DNA of 64,000 bases from Apostichopus japonicus (GCF_037975245.1 NC_092575.1:11054501-11118500), one strand, 5' to 3'; positions 47,519 through 60,510 are shown, numbered from the stretch's first letter. Notes: generated by a model not told the origin, from the sequence alone. Translations and numbers: made by a program.

Positions 47519-50500
47519 TCACATAACATGAGACATCATAATATCCACCATTTGTGGTGTTCTCAGCTTTTCCGGCAGCTTGACTTGCACTGCAGAGATT
47601 TGACCAATCCGTAGAATGTACTGTCTCAGATTCCAAAATGCCTTCGAATTGACTAAAAACACTTTTGAAGGGTCAAGCCTTTTGCTTCTTAATTCGCTTT
47701 CAAACCTTTTGTGGCGGGAGGATATTCCATCGTCTATTAGCTGCAAGAAAATAAGAATAAAATATTGAAACATCACCCTAAGCATAAGGTCATGACCGTT
47801 ATATTAAACATTTTATTTTCTCCCTCTGTTTCCTTGTTTTTTTCTTTAAATTAGTTAAGTAAATTTAAATATAGGGAAATGGGTTGAACTAATTGAAAAC
47901 ATATTTCAAAACAATGATTTCAATAATTACAATTATATTTAAAAAAAGACATTTAAAAGACTAGTGCTTCTATACTTGCTTTTCTGTGCAGTTTTCTAAC
48001 GTTTACATACACAATTGCTTGCATCTTGATCCATCTACATAAATATTTCATTCATATATTATTCAAACAAAGATTCCGTTCTCATATTGATTGTAGTTGT
48101 TAGTACTTCTTGTTGCTTCGAAGCTTTAAATCTATATATATATATTTAACCCTGAACGTCTATACTATCTTTTCAAGAAAGGAATCATAAAATAGTCCAA
48201 ATAATATCTCAAAGGTATAACTTAAAGATATACAATCAGGGGAATGCTAGCGAAATTTCACTCAATTCCTGCATGTCGTTTTCCAGATATGTTCATTTGA
48301 GGCTGAGCAAACTTGAAGCAAATAGTGATGTTTTCTCAAATTTAAATGAAAAGGGGGAGAGTGGAGTTCCTATAGGATTAAAATAAGTTGATGCTCATGA
48401 ATTACCTTTGGGAGGACTTTAATGTCGATGGCGTCCTGAAGTTGCAGTTCATCGCTCTGTGACCGGATGTCCAAGAAAAACGTATAAAAATGTTTGTAAC
48501 CGGTATCTATAAGGAAGACGTACACAAACATGTTATCATGGGTAATGGTACTGAATACTAAACATTGTATGATTTTAACTTACGACACCCTTAATTACTA
48601 TATTCAGACGCGAATTAAAGAGTTTGAGTTTGAGTGAAGAAAACTTATTGTAAACGGATGGAGGGTGACCCTTGGATATTGATTACTCAATTTGATTCGT
48701 GCCAAGGGATGAATCGACTAGAACAATGTGAAATGAGCTACTTGACTTGACTATAGACTCGACTGAAGACCTGAAAATCTGAAGACTTGAGACATCAATT
48801 CAAGTTGCTTAGTTAGCTAAGTAGACCTAATTGATAATACTCCTGTTCTGATGGCACCATGTGTATCGTTTATTTCAATTAAATATGGAATTATAGAAAC
48901 AACATCAAGAAATATTATTTTGGATTTTTTGTTCATTACGTTTCTCGTCCACCAATCTAGGGCTAAGCGGGCTTTCAGCAACACAGAAATGTTCCAATGA
49001 AACATTCGGCCAATTCCCCATTGCTTCCTTTAAAGCGGCTGATACAACTGCCTGGCTGACTTTTTCGTTGTTGATAGTCAACAAAATCGCCCTCCTGTGT
49101 GTGAGACAGGAAAATAATATAGTTTGCTACTGTGCGTCCTAAAGTTCAATAAAAATAAGAAAGTCGATTAAATTGTAATAGATTTCCAATATGATTAACA
49201 CATTACGTAATGAGTAAAGGAAGATGCTGCATCATACAATATGTGTGGTTCTTGATGCAGAGCATGTAGTTCTGGAAGTGATTAGTTCTCTCGGTAAAGC
49301 ATTGAAACACTAGGAACTCTGTTTAGACAGGCCATTTGAAGACGTTCTATCTTTATTTCACAATGCCTTTATGAAAAAGGAAAATAAACTATTGAATTAG
49401 TTCTCATGATTGATTTCCACGGATAAATAGGCCTATATCACCTAATCAGTGTTCAGCAGTACTTAATTTACAACTTTTCTTAATCATTGCAACTCGATCC
49501 TTGGCCATTCAGGTGATAACGTGAAATTTCTCAAATATTACAAACTCTACTCCAGCGATATCTTATTGTCATAAATTAATTTTTTGTCCTAGCAATCGTG
49601 ACTGGCGATCCCATCCCCAACGAACAAGGGGATTTGCCATAGAGGGGAACTCTCTGACATTCCGTTGTTAAACTTTTCATATACACATTGCCGTAAGGAA
49701 AGTACATACATGTGTACCAATGTTTACGCACCTCTAGAATAAGTTTCTTGTTAATAACTTAATTGTATATTTCAGCAACAATGTTTTTATTTTTTTTGCA
49801 ATAAAACATTTATATCGACTCTAAACAAACTAATGACCATACAGAAATAATATTAAGTACCAACATTTCTGTTTTGTCATAGTTAACTCACGCGTTGATC
49901 ACGAGCCTTCCATATGAAGTCATCATCATATAGTAGGTTTTCAGTAGGCTAATGATAACTCTCAGACTATACTGTTATATTCACTGCAGTAGTATCAAAT
50001 TAACCTAACAAAACCTTAATGTATCTGACAGGCAAAGTTCCTATTTCTTTATTGTACATAATTTACTGATCATATATATCGTATTAACTTATCGGCCTTT
50101 TGGCTAAGATCATGTGTAGTATCTGTTCCCTTTCGAGGGGAACCGTGATACACACCTGGCAATGATCACACAGACACAGTCTTGATACAAGGGGACTGGA
50201 TTTGAGAGCGGATCAATCGTTCGGTTGTTTGGTTTTTCGTGCCCAGGTTCTCTCCTGGATTACTTTTCTAAAAACGTATCGTATTTACGAGATTATATGC
50301 TCGCATAGTGACAACTATACGACCATGAAACTGGCCTATGATCATTGACACCGAGTACTCATCAATATTTGTAAAATGAAAAAAGGCTTCAACCTGATTA
50401 TGCTATACTCATAGCCCTTAACAATATCAGCATATTACCTGACTGTTCACTTAAATATCTTGTATCACCTCCTTCCCCGCCTCATACGCCTATGCTCTTA

Positions 50501-53500
50501 GCGTTAACAAATTGACATTACCTGTACAAAAACTTCACCCTAGGACATTCACCAAAGTACCCGACGACTTGTACAACATCTCCCATCCTGTATCGATAGA
50601 ATCCACAAGCTTGTGTCACCACAATCTCGTAAATTTTACCGACTTCAAGTTCGTGGAGGAATACCGTTTCTGGACTTTCTACATCCCTGTTGAAATTAAA
50701 ATGTTTTCGTTTTGTTCGTTCGAATACCAGATATTGTTATTGCTGAATGTGACACATACGTTGTTTTCATTACTAATTTAACGTGACTGTGTAGTGGTGT
50801 AGTTGTTTATTAACATTTAAAATACTAGGGTATGATTTCCCCGTCATGTTAACAATTTCCGATACTTGGCATTAACGGCCCCTTTTAATTTCAATTTGAT
50901 AAAGCTTTTAATGGTTCATTCATATACCTAGCAGTGTTTCATTTACATTTTCAATGTGATAACAGAGCCATTTTTATTGCGAAAAGTACAAAACAATTAA
51001 ACTAGCTTGTATAGTCCAGTGGTTAAATAAACATACATCATATAAGTTAATTAAAGGTAAATTGCAAACATAAATTATGTACTCATTACATTATCAATGT
51101 GAAAACAGACCTCTTCTTCTACGATTCCCTTCAGAAATTGAAACAAAAACTGGCTTGTACATGTGTCTTGTCGTGAAATAAACATACAGCATTTAAGCTA
51201 ACTAATCAATGTAACAAGAAAACCATGAAGTTATGATTCTCGACAGAAATAGAAATTCAACTTGCATTTCATTTTCTGGTATAAATTCAAAGACCGCAAC
51301 TTCGTGGTATGGCAAAAATGACACTTCCGTATCATTTGGCCATAAGTTGACTCCTTGCGCTCCCTCAGAACTGCCATAACCATATGAATAAATTGTAACT
51401 CCTATGTAAAGAGATAATGGATCAACTTGATTTAAGCTTTAGATTAAACATCATCGTACGATAATACTTTAATTCAGCATCGAAATAAACGGGTAACTTT
51501 CCTTTTACAACGAATGCTGTTTTTATTTCATTGAATATTGTTTTAGCAATAGTGTGTCATAGATCTGTCGTGGTTCAAAATTATGTATGTCAGTTATGAT
51601 GGAGTATTGGTAGCGTCATTGTCGCAGTATAAGTATAAGTCATATGATGCAAAAGCGCAGTCTGCGAATTGGGTGGTATATTTACCTTTAGCAACTGTCG
51701 TTTCCAAGTATAGTTTTCTGCCGATATTATCAATACATCCGATATATCCTATGGAAGGCCAAATGCGTTTCACGATGCCAATTGGTCCTTTCTTCACCTC
51801 TCGTTCGACCTCTCGTGCACGCTCTGGATCGCCCATACCCAGAGCCGCCGTTAGTGCTCGTCGAGTGTTATTGTCTAACTGAAGGGTCTCAGAGATTGTG
51901 CCATTCGCCAAGTCGTCAACCAGCAGCTGCCAGTTCGCCAGGAGAATCCGGATGGTTTCTTCAAACGTAGAAATAAAACTAGCCTCAATTACTCCTAAGG
52001 ATCTTTCCTTAATACCAAACAGCAAATGAATGTACATCGCTTCAAACATATCGCCAAGAAGTAAACCTTCTGGAGGGGTTGTGTACGAAACTAATCTTTT
52101 CATATTTTTGGGTTCAATAGCAGTCGCAACCGCAATGGGTATTCCACTTTTACTCTTCTTGAGGTCAAAATGAAAGTGGAGCTTCATAATCCTTTGCATA
52201 ATCGTGACCTTTGGAAAAGTCTCCAAACTTGTGCCCTTGATGACGGCCCTTACTTTGGGTAAAAGTTTCTTGATATCTTGGGGTATCAATTTGTTTTGTC
52301 CAGTTGTTCCACGAGTGCGACACAGCCTTGATGGAATGTCCTTTGTCATTACAAATAGTTCTCCATCTGCAACACGGTTGATGAAATCTTCGTAATGCTT
52401 GTATACCGTTAAGGGATGATACCTTTTCAGACTCTCCAAGCTGTCGATGCGAGACAAATGGAATTTCCTTCCATATTCAGTGTTGTTGTTTGTGTTCACT
52501 ATTTCCAACAGTAAACGCTCTTGGCTATTCTTCACATCGAAACACTTACTTTTAAAGCGTTTTAAAGCTTTCTTTCCGATGTAATTTGCTCGAAGGTTGT
52601 TAAAGATGAGGAACTACGCTGACGGTAGGCACAGCGTAGTGGACCAACACTGATGTTTTACGATGATCACCCCTGCCCAAACAGTAGCTGCTGTGATTCC
52701 TGCAAGCAAAATGCAAAGAAACAATGCCGACTCAGTCGGAATATGTGCAAGACTTTCATTTTTGCTAGATCTAGACCAACTTAAACGTACTGTTCTATGT
52801 TCATATCAATGTTCAGTTTAAAACTCGGGACAATGCAACTTTTGGGAGCAAGTTCAAATCTTCTTAGAGTGAACGGCAGTTTTCACTTTTGAAAGAAATC
52901 AACAATTGAAGGTAATTTAAAAACGAAAATTGGAAGGGCACCATGTCTGTCTTACCAAATTGAGACAAGACAGTCGTGCAGAAATGACAAAACAGGAACG
53001 ATTCATGACATCGCGGACAAACGGAAGCGTGTACATGCATCTATAAGCTTCAATTAGTTCTTTTCTGGAGCAAATATTGCTGAAGTGTCGGGCAAAACGA
53101 GCCCTGATGTATTGTGTTCATGAAGGTTAATGATTGAAATTTCCTATTGCAACTTGAGTAAAAAATTTGAGTAAAAGTTTTGCCGTCGGTAATGGATGAT
53201 TATTAAAGGTATTACGACAAGTGCTTGGGGCACCGACGATAATTCCAGTCTGGTGCTGATTGTGTTGTGTTAATGTTTCACTTTAAATAACTGTATATAC
53301 TAAATTGTGGATATTTAAATAATGGAATATATAATTACGTGATTTTACATGACATACACGGATAGATGCATATCTATTCCTTAGGGACTTAACCTTGGCA
53401 TTTGTGAACATTACCTTGAACAAAGAAGGAAGTTAAGCTTAAACAGCTGCTTCACTAATCTGCAATCTACCAACCATACCGAGTAGTACTCAAGTGCAAT

Positions 53501-55142
53501 ATGATTGTTCGTGCACTCTAATCAAACTTTTCTTGAAGAATTATTAATAATAACACTTGTTTTCCTGGGCGCACACTTTTTCATGTCATTATTCATAGCA
53601 TAAGGAAAGCATATAATTTTTGCTAATTTGGTATCGAAACTTCTGTTGCAAAATGTTATTGCTGTTTTAGCAACTTTGCCAAGAGAAAATCGGCCAAAAG
53701 GGAGAAACTTTATCTAAAACCAAGAAAAGTGGGAGTACATTTTGTCATTTGTAACATTGTTAGTCACCACACGGGTGAACTTTGACCTCTGACACTTCAT
53801 CGTGTAACGCCATAAGTGACAGAGGCACGGCGACACAGTCCCTCGAATAAATTCAGCAAGTTATATGTCCATAGATTTATCAGAGTTGGCGACACATTTT
53901 TCATATAAATATTGTTAATTGTGACCTTGTGGTATTGCAGTTTTACGTTAATAGGATATTAAATCAGAGAAAGTCTGGCTGTCTACAATCATATGACGGG
54001 TTGGGAAATTTTGCAATTTGGTCTCATGAATGTTGGTAAAAATACAGTTTAGATGTTTCTTTTTTAATTTAATTGTTGTGGCGGTTGAAAACGAGGAGGT
54101 AATGACGCACATTTATGTTAACACACAAACATAGCCACCGAAAATAATATTTTTCCAATACGGGTTTGTACTATTTAATCACAAATATTCAATGAAGTAC
54201 AATATCTCATCTTCACTTCTTTTTAATGTTGTGATGAAAAAATAGGTATGAAAGGGGCTTATTATGAGAAAAAAAACTATATAGCTTCGTTTGTGGTAGG
54301 TCACAATCATACAATCTACTTAGATAATGGCCTTTTACGTGTTAAATGGCACACGAACACGCCAAATGCAGTATTGCAACGTTGTTAGATATTGCAAAAA
54401 TGTCACATCTATGACTTATGCGAGCTGTACTCGACATATCAATGATTGACCTCATTAACATATTTGATATCATCGATTTCGGGTATGATTGACAGCTCTG
54501 TTGTATTCCAGATATATCAAGTTCGTGCGCAAAGGGCATGTGACCTTCAAAGTCCTCTACTTGTTATTTTCACCGGAATGTGGTTATAGATTGATAACTG
54601 CATAAGAGGTACCCAGCTGGGACTCTATTGTTCTGTGTATTTTCTTCTAATGGTCATGTTCCCCTTGAAACTCTTGTATTGACAGTATATGAGCAGTATG
54701 AATATTCTATCAGATAAAGATTAGGAAATGTTCATATGTACGGCCAGTGCGAGCGTTTTGAGGCATGATATAGGAGGACCGTACAGCATGGTATTAGCTT
54801 ACAAAATTGTCCAAACTGGCTTGGAGGAATCGGTTTCATTTTGAATAACCATAGTGTTGAGAACACTTATAAACATGATTTTAAGAAGACATATATCGTT
54901 ACCGAACATGTAGTCCGAATTTATGTATAAGTTCAGTGTCTCCCTACAGATATACCCAAACATGCACAAACATGCAATGTTAAAAACACAAATTCCTTAC
55001 CTATGATCGCTATTAACCAGGTTGGTGAAGGCTCTTCCATGCTCAATGAAAGAATAATGAGATAAAGGAGTGCCAAAGTGATGCAAATTCCGGTAGTTGT
55101 GTAAAGTAGCATTGGAACAATCACCTCAGAAAGATATTTCAT
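47519..55142 (-). CDS. GH3-domain (GHDC-like) protein, seven exons, in-frame TAG
   Basis: Exons on minus: 55142-55001, 52699-51686, 51401-51266, 50686-50522, 49094-48940, 48506-48406, 47740-47519. Phases 1,1,2,2,1,0 join into 645 codons. GH3 proteins are adenylate-forming enzymes: plant members join amino acids to acyl hormones, while animal members are little studied. Residues about 11-33 and 42-61 are membrane helices. Motif 1 RGTTGQNK is at about 177-184, motif 2 YGYGSSEG at about 391-398, and motif 3 YRYRMGD at about 461-467, so all three nucleotide-binding motifs survive. The C-terminal part (LLTINNEKVSQ, FFLDIRSQSDEL, QVKLPEKLRTPQM) is complete. Oddities: codon 76 (52616-52614) is TAG, just before FLIFNNL, and intron 3 starts GCAAGT. 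The start ATG is the first in the exon-1 frame before the helix. Cause of the TAG is open: pseudogene, allele or base error. Confidence 0.85.
49450..50085. other. intron 4 of the GH3 gene, no other feature
   Basis: AT-rich intronic sequence. No exon or inverted terminal repeat is seen. Confidence 0.4.
50087..50270 (+). mobile_element. U2-snRNA-headed SINE-like repeat, copy 2
   Basis: It begins ATCGGCCTTTTGGCTAAGAT, then CATGTGTAGTATCTGTTC, nearly the first 40 bases of U2 snRNA including the GUAGUA branch-site pairing box. After that U2 similarity stops: no Sm site and no stem-loops III/IV follow. The body (hairpin GTTCCC-loop-GGGAAC, ACACACCTGGCAATGATC, ATACAAGGGGACTGG, GAGAGCGGATCA, CCCAGG-loop-CCTGG) is the same as at 23.1 kb. 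It lies antisense within intron 4 of the GH3 gene. Confidence 0.65.
52700..55000. other. intron 1 of the GH3 gene
   Basis: 2.3 kb of intronic sequence between a GTAAGG donor (55000) and a CTTGCAG acceptor (52700) on minus. No nested gene or repeat with defined ends is seen. Confidence 0.5.
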
Positions 55143-56551
55143 ACTCTTCGTGAACCTTTGTAGTATAGAGTCATAGGTAATGTATTTATGAGTGTTTTTT
55201 TTCACTATAAACGTCACATAGAAACTGCGATATACACAATATGAGAATAAATGAACTTGTAAGCCTGAGTGTTCAGAACTTGATTATGTTTACTGAAGGT
55301 AACCTTAACTTAGAATAATAAATACTACGGCTGGCATTCTGATAAATGTCAAAGGAGTAAGATGTTAAGCAGACTAGAAATAAAAGTTGGTCGCATTTAC
55401 ACAATTTGTCTCGTCAGTCGGAGTAGCATCATTCGTTGATGAATAAATTACTGCGGTATGTCACATACTTTAAACTACAACGACCATCTCCGAACACTCT
55501 GACACATGTTCCATTACATGTTTAGTGTATTGTGGCATGTATAGCAGGTAATAATCACTGTTAAAAAGAGTAAAGCAAAACTACACAGTTGATATCCTAC
55601 GAATTCTCATAAATTACCAATAGAGGATGCGCAGTACAAAATGTACTGAACAATACTGATAAAATCGGTAATTAATGATAACATCAGAAAGTGTTAGAAT
55701 TTATTTACCCACGCAGTAAAATGACGAGGATAAGCTGGTATGGTTAATCAGCAATGATTCGGACAACAGCAGGGCCGTTTGTCGCAATAATCATTGAGCA
55801 ATGAGTATATCACGTATATACAGACACGTTGGTTAATGCACATATCAGGAAGATCTCAGTACGATCTTTACACAGCCACACCCGTCGTTATTCCTATTAC
55901 ATGCACAATCAATGTTCGTAGTGTGTGTATTGTAGTGTAGTACGGTGAGTACCGTTGTCATAGTCATCATAATTTATCGTAGAATATTGCTTTCTAGTTT
56001 ACAAGAGATGAAACATATGATAGATTAGCTTAACTGGAAGCAATTCTAACACATAGTAAAACATGTCAATACTTATGTTATTAAACAATCACAAAACGAA
56101 AACTATGACGTAATCTTCGTTGACAACTGTTGCATGTTAATTAGCCTGTTTTTACATGGTTGTAAAGCTTGCGAAAATCCAATCTAAAACTGTTTGCCCA
56201 AAAGCAATCACATTCTTTTTTCGACCAACTGAGTAAGAGCGTTGTGAGTAATAGAAAAACATAAACATTTGGTGGGTTTAAGGATATTCTCCATTGAAAG
56301 TCGACACCCTTTATTATTTGCAATCCCTCTTTCCAACAAGAAAACTAAATTTTGATGTATATTGCGTTATTGTAGTATTAATTAACAGAAAATGGGCGCC
56401 CCAAAGTATAACAATACAGGAGAGAGTCGATAACTACATAAATCATACATTGAAACTCATACTTAAGAGCCCACCGGATAGCACGGAATACTAAATACGA
56501 CGTTAACTTTCCAAATGATAGGCGTTCCCATTAGTTTTAAACCTTAGAAGC
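55143..56551. other. gene-free stretch, 5' flank of the GH3 gene
   Basis: No exon is recognised. The GH3 promoter should lie in its left part, but no core element stands out. Confidence 0.4.
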
Positions 56552-56554
56552 TTA

Positions 56555-56958
56555 AGGCCCAGTCACACTATACCGATTTTTTATCGGAATACTATCTGAT
56601 TTTCCCGGAGGAATCAAACAGTTAGTTTTTCGTTCGGGTCTTCTAGCCACAGTGATAAAGGACCTGATTTGTTATCTGTTGAGACATTCCGATGTGGAAT
56701 AGCCCTCTCCTAACTTTTGATATTGACTCCGTTTCCTTTTATCGGATAGCTATCCAATTTCTCTTCCGATTTTTATCGTTTTTCGATGTGACGTCACTTT
56801 AGAATGTAGTCTGTTCCAGAACCCCTCAGATTTGGAGTAGGTATTCGAATATTCCACTGCATTCATTACATTCACTACCACAAACCTCACTCTTCGGCCT
56901 AAAATCGGAAAAATCGGACCATATTCCGATAAAATATCGCTGTAGTGTGACCGGGCCT
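56555..56958. mobile_element. PIF/Harbinger-like MITE with TTA target duplication
   Basis: The left end AGGCCCAGTCACACTA at 56555 and the complemented right end AGGCCCGGTCACACTA at 56958 are inverted repeats, followed by CGAT...TTTATCGGAAT on both sides. Both edges carry TTA, the 3-bp duplication typical of PIF/Harbinger. The 404-bp interior is full of ATCGGA words in both orientations and encodes nothing. Confidence 0.8.
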
Positions 56959-56961
56959 TTA

Positions 56962-58263
56962 CTGCACGGCAAATCGTGCATAATATACAACACATGTGAC
57001 ATGGTTTATACACTACCTTATTGTAGCCATTTGAATTCTCGGTCACCAGTTTCTTGATGGTTATATAAATTCTATGAATATGCGCCATCCACTTGTTTGT
57101 AACCGGCGATCCCAAAGACGAAAGAATGTCCGCTATTGTTATGCACTTGCAGTACAAAAAAAAAATCATTCATGAATATGTAATTGCGTGATAACACGGT
57201 ATCATATGGAACGCCAAAAACACTACAAATGACGATGCTATACTCTAATAGGTGGAGTTGCTACTCTTAACAGAGGAAGACGCTATGGTGAATAGTAGGT
57301 GTCAATACCTTACACATGATGTTGTTTTGTTTTGTTTTAAACAATTTCATGTCGGCATTATAAAATTCTCAGGATAAACTGTGACTCATTTTAAGTGAAG
57401 CCTACTGTCAAATCATGTGACACCTTTGGAGGCCTCATTTCGAAATCCTAATTATTAAAGACAAAGGAAAGATAGGCTTAAGCAAATGAGCTCTGAAACA
57501 TTTTCACTTTAAACATATAATTTCTCTTCTAACAGGTTATGAACCAACTCCAACTCCCGTTCAGTAAAAATTCGAAGCCTTCGTTGTAGTTACAGCAGCA
57601 TTCCATTGGTCTATTTCGAAATGAGAGGATCTTAAGGCTGGAAAACTGTTCATGCTACTTGCATATCCTGCGACCTACTGGCAACTTACTTTCGGCAATT
57701 TCATATATCATAGTCTTGGCTCCGTAGTCATTTCATACTAAACATAGCACGCTCGATTTCGGTGAAGCGTGTTCAAACGAGAAGAAAACACTAGCACTTA
57801 TTTCTTTAGCTACATGTTATGACACGAATCCGACAGATGGCATTATCAACACTGACGTATAGAAGTTAGCTTTGTCAGCGAATCGTTTCGGCTCGGGTGA
57901 ATCTTAGATGACAAGGGTTTGATGACATCAAACACGCTTTGTATGATAAACTCTATATTGGGTGATCGATGTTTATTGGGTGATATCCTGGGTCATGTTT
58001 TCCAATCGCAATGTTAACGACATTGGACTAACGTCTATCGCCATTTATATAATACCGACAGATCCGAGGTCCGGACAAACTCGCTACATTTTGTCTGTCG
58101 AGTTCAGATCTGCCTTATACCGAGGCTTCTGTTCAAGAACAGATCTAAACTTTGTACTGATCTTATGTAGATGATATTACATTATGGTAATCCACTGCGC
58201 TAGTTAATATAGGAGAACTACATAATGATAATACATGGAAGAATAGTTTCGATGTCTTTAGGC
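56962..58263. other. gene-free stretch
   Basis: No exon or defined repeat is seen. Confidence 0.45.
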
Positions 58264-58846
58264 TTAAAGCAGCATTTTGCGTCCTTTTCTATGGTTTTTC
58301 ACAACCTCACTGATCCCACGATGCCATAACGACATACATAACTAGTTTATCTATTCAAATCTTACTTCAAATGGTGGCATAAAAGTCGAAAACTTTACAA
58401 CTTTCAACTTGTTTTTCTCGAAGATATTTTCCGTTGGGATCCAAATAAACCTCGCCCATAATACGAATATGTACAAGCTACGAACATCAATGGCCAATAC
58501 GTAATACAACATGTCTATGGCAGTTGTACCAAGTTACCAACTTGACGTTCTGATTCTATTTTTAGCAACGGCTCATAACTAAACCTGCAACTCTGATTGG
58601 TTGAATTCAAACTAGTGGGTTGGGGGAACTGTATGCGATTAATATTAAATGTATAATTTGTCGGAGGATACTTTTCTCATTATCTGCAAATGTCCTTAAG
58701 TACTCGCCAATTAACACATTTGACAGGGAAAAAAAATTTGGCTAATATCTTAGTTTGCTGTTGTGTGATAGATATATGTAAAAAAAACTCGATGGAATTG
58801 TCAAAAAAAGTGGAAAATGGCGACAAAACGCAAAATGCTGCTTTAA
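58264..58846. mobile_element. TTAA-bounded MITE (Kolobok- or piggyBac-like)
   Basis: The left end is TTAAAGCAGCATTTTGCGTC at 58264 and the complemented right end is TTAAAGCAGCATTTTGCGTT from 58846, identical for 19 bases. TTAA lies at both edges. The 583-bp interior has no recognised coding sequence. The TTAAAG start is shared with the two THAP/ballast elements, but the rest of the end sequence is different. Confidence 0.75.
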
Positions 58847-58849
58847 AGT

Positions 58850-60055
58850 ATTACCCCTTCTTTGGACGAACCACGGATCGGTTTACTTACTTGTTAATTT
58901 AATATATTGTCCTGTAATATTTCGGAATAACTTAAATTTATTCTGTATGATCCTTTAAGTCTTTTGTAGCCATCGTGAAGTCCCTAGATGTTTTCTGTTT
59001 CACTGGAAGACGTTTCACTCGTCTACTCTCAAGATAAAATACAAAGGAAAAATTAAAACTGTTTTTTGCAATGGTCTACACCTAGAACTTTCAGAACAAT
59101 GGGAATTTAGTCACAGGTGTTCAGCACTCGTGTAGACTGTACTAACTTGAACATTTTGTGGCTTCTTCACATGTGGTTGGTCCTTTGGTCAAGTGGTCAT
59201 GTTGATACTCATATATTTTGGAGATGCCAGGGTTGTTATTCGAACAGTCAGCAGTTCGGATACAACCTATCATATCATAGTACTCCTCCAAAGATTTCGG
59301 TCGACATAGCGGTCTTGATATGTCTGAAGTATCATTCGAATCAGACGGATAGCATCATGATTGTTATTTAGAACCGGCCACACAATTTCTTCATGTGATT
59401 GGACTTTTCATTTTCACCTGTTCCAATCCATTAATTGGACAATCGTTAAATCATTAGTTATTTGAGGAAAGAATGAGGGGATAAATCATCATCTAATTTA
59501 CGGGAACTTATCGTCATCTTTAATTGGAGTGGCGAATCTGATATTTATAGGCTTCGTAGCCTAACAAATATAAGCAACCCTTAGCCAAGATCTGCTAACC
59601 GAACTTAAGTACTAAATCTACCTGAAGTACAATCCCGTTTCTTAAAAATATTATTGTTTTTGATAATTGTACGTAAAAATAAGTTAATCGAGAGCTATGA
59701 ATTTCGTTTGACCGCATTGTCGACGGTTTTTGAATATCCCATCGAAAATTTACAAACAGATGATATAAGTCGCAAAGTACCGTATTTTCTTCAAGTTAAA
59801 TCACAAAAGTGGTTGTTCAAAAGTGTAGGTTTAATCGTTTCATGGTCAAGTGAATTGGAGTGTTCTATGCGGCAAAGTTTGAGTAACCGCTTAATAAATG
59901 GAGATTTCCTCAACCTCAGTTAAATTGCCATGTGATCATAACGGTGCTACGTCATGAGGCCATGTGAAGTCAGTAATTTACTAGACACATTTTGTCTTTT
60001 AAGAGTAATAAGATTAAATAGATATACACTGTGTTTTGCGTACCTAAACATAAAT
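58850..60055. other. gene-free stretch
   Basis: Short ORFs only, with no motif or splice context. Confidence 0.45.
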
Positions 60056-60059
60056 ATGA

Positions 60060-60130
60060 ATCTAAGAGACTGACTTCGGTCAGCTTGCGGCTTTGATAAG
60101 TAAATGAGGCTTATTCGCGAGTTCCATACA
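60060..60130 (+). mobile_element. 3' fragment of tRNA-derived SINE family A
   Basis: GACTGACTTCGGTCAGCTTG, CGGCTTTGATAAG and TGAGGCTTATTCGCGAGTTCC match the end of the family A elements at 5.3-5.7 kb, in the opposite orientation to those. The tRNA-like head is missing. Confidence 0.7.
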
Positions 60131-60510
60131 TACATACTCCAATATAGGTCCCAACAGCCCGAAGCATGTGATTAATATTGTTTAAATTCTAAAAGCGAAG
60201 TTTCTCGTTCCCCATTGAATATAGTGCGAACTAATTTCTGTTCACGAACATATTGAGATGATAAATGTTTACAAACCAACTTATATTTCTCTTTGTATAG
60301 TTTTACCCTAATATGCCATCTTTTATATGTTCTTGTTTTAGACGGGGACTCGGATAACGCGGTATATATCTATTACATAAACTAACAACACATAGTAATA
60401 TCACAATCTAAACAAGAGGGCAATCCATGGAGTTGCAGATCTCATTTCCTTCGTGACTTTACTCTTGGCATTCTAATTTTGCTAAAAAGTTTGCCAGTTG
60501 TTGTCACAGT

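Larger units (their letters stand above)
42978..49445. repeat. right arm of the large imperfect inverted duplication
   Basis: This is the reverse-complement counterpart of 34780-39965 and includes exons 5-7 of the minus-strand GH3 gene. Compared with the left arm it has an extra block at about 43870-46350 (2.4 kb) and an additional partial exon 7 near 47.1 kb. It lacks the left arm's palindromic-word array, the tRNA-like/hairpin element and the 39.4 kb MITE. Confidence 0.85.

Noticed and set aside
50087-50270. A functional U2 snRNA gene
   Set aside because: Only the first ~40 bases match. The Sm site and 3' stem-loops are missing and the body is a repeat.
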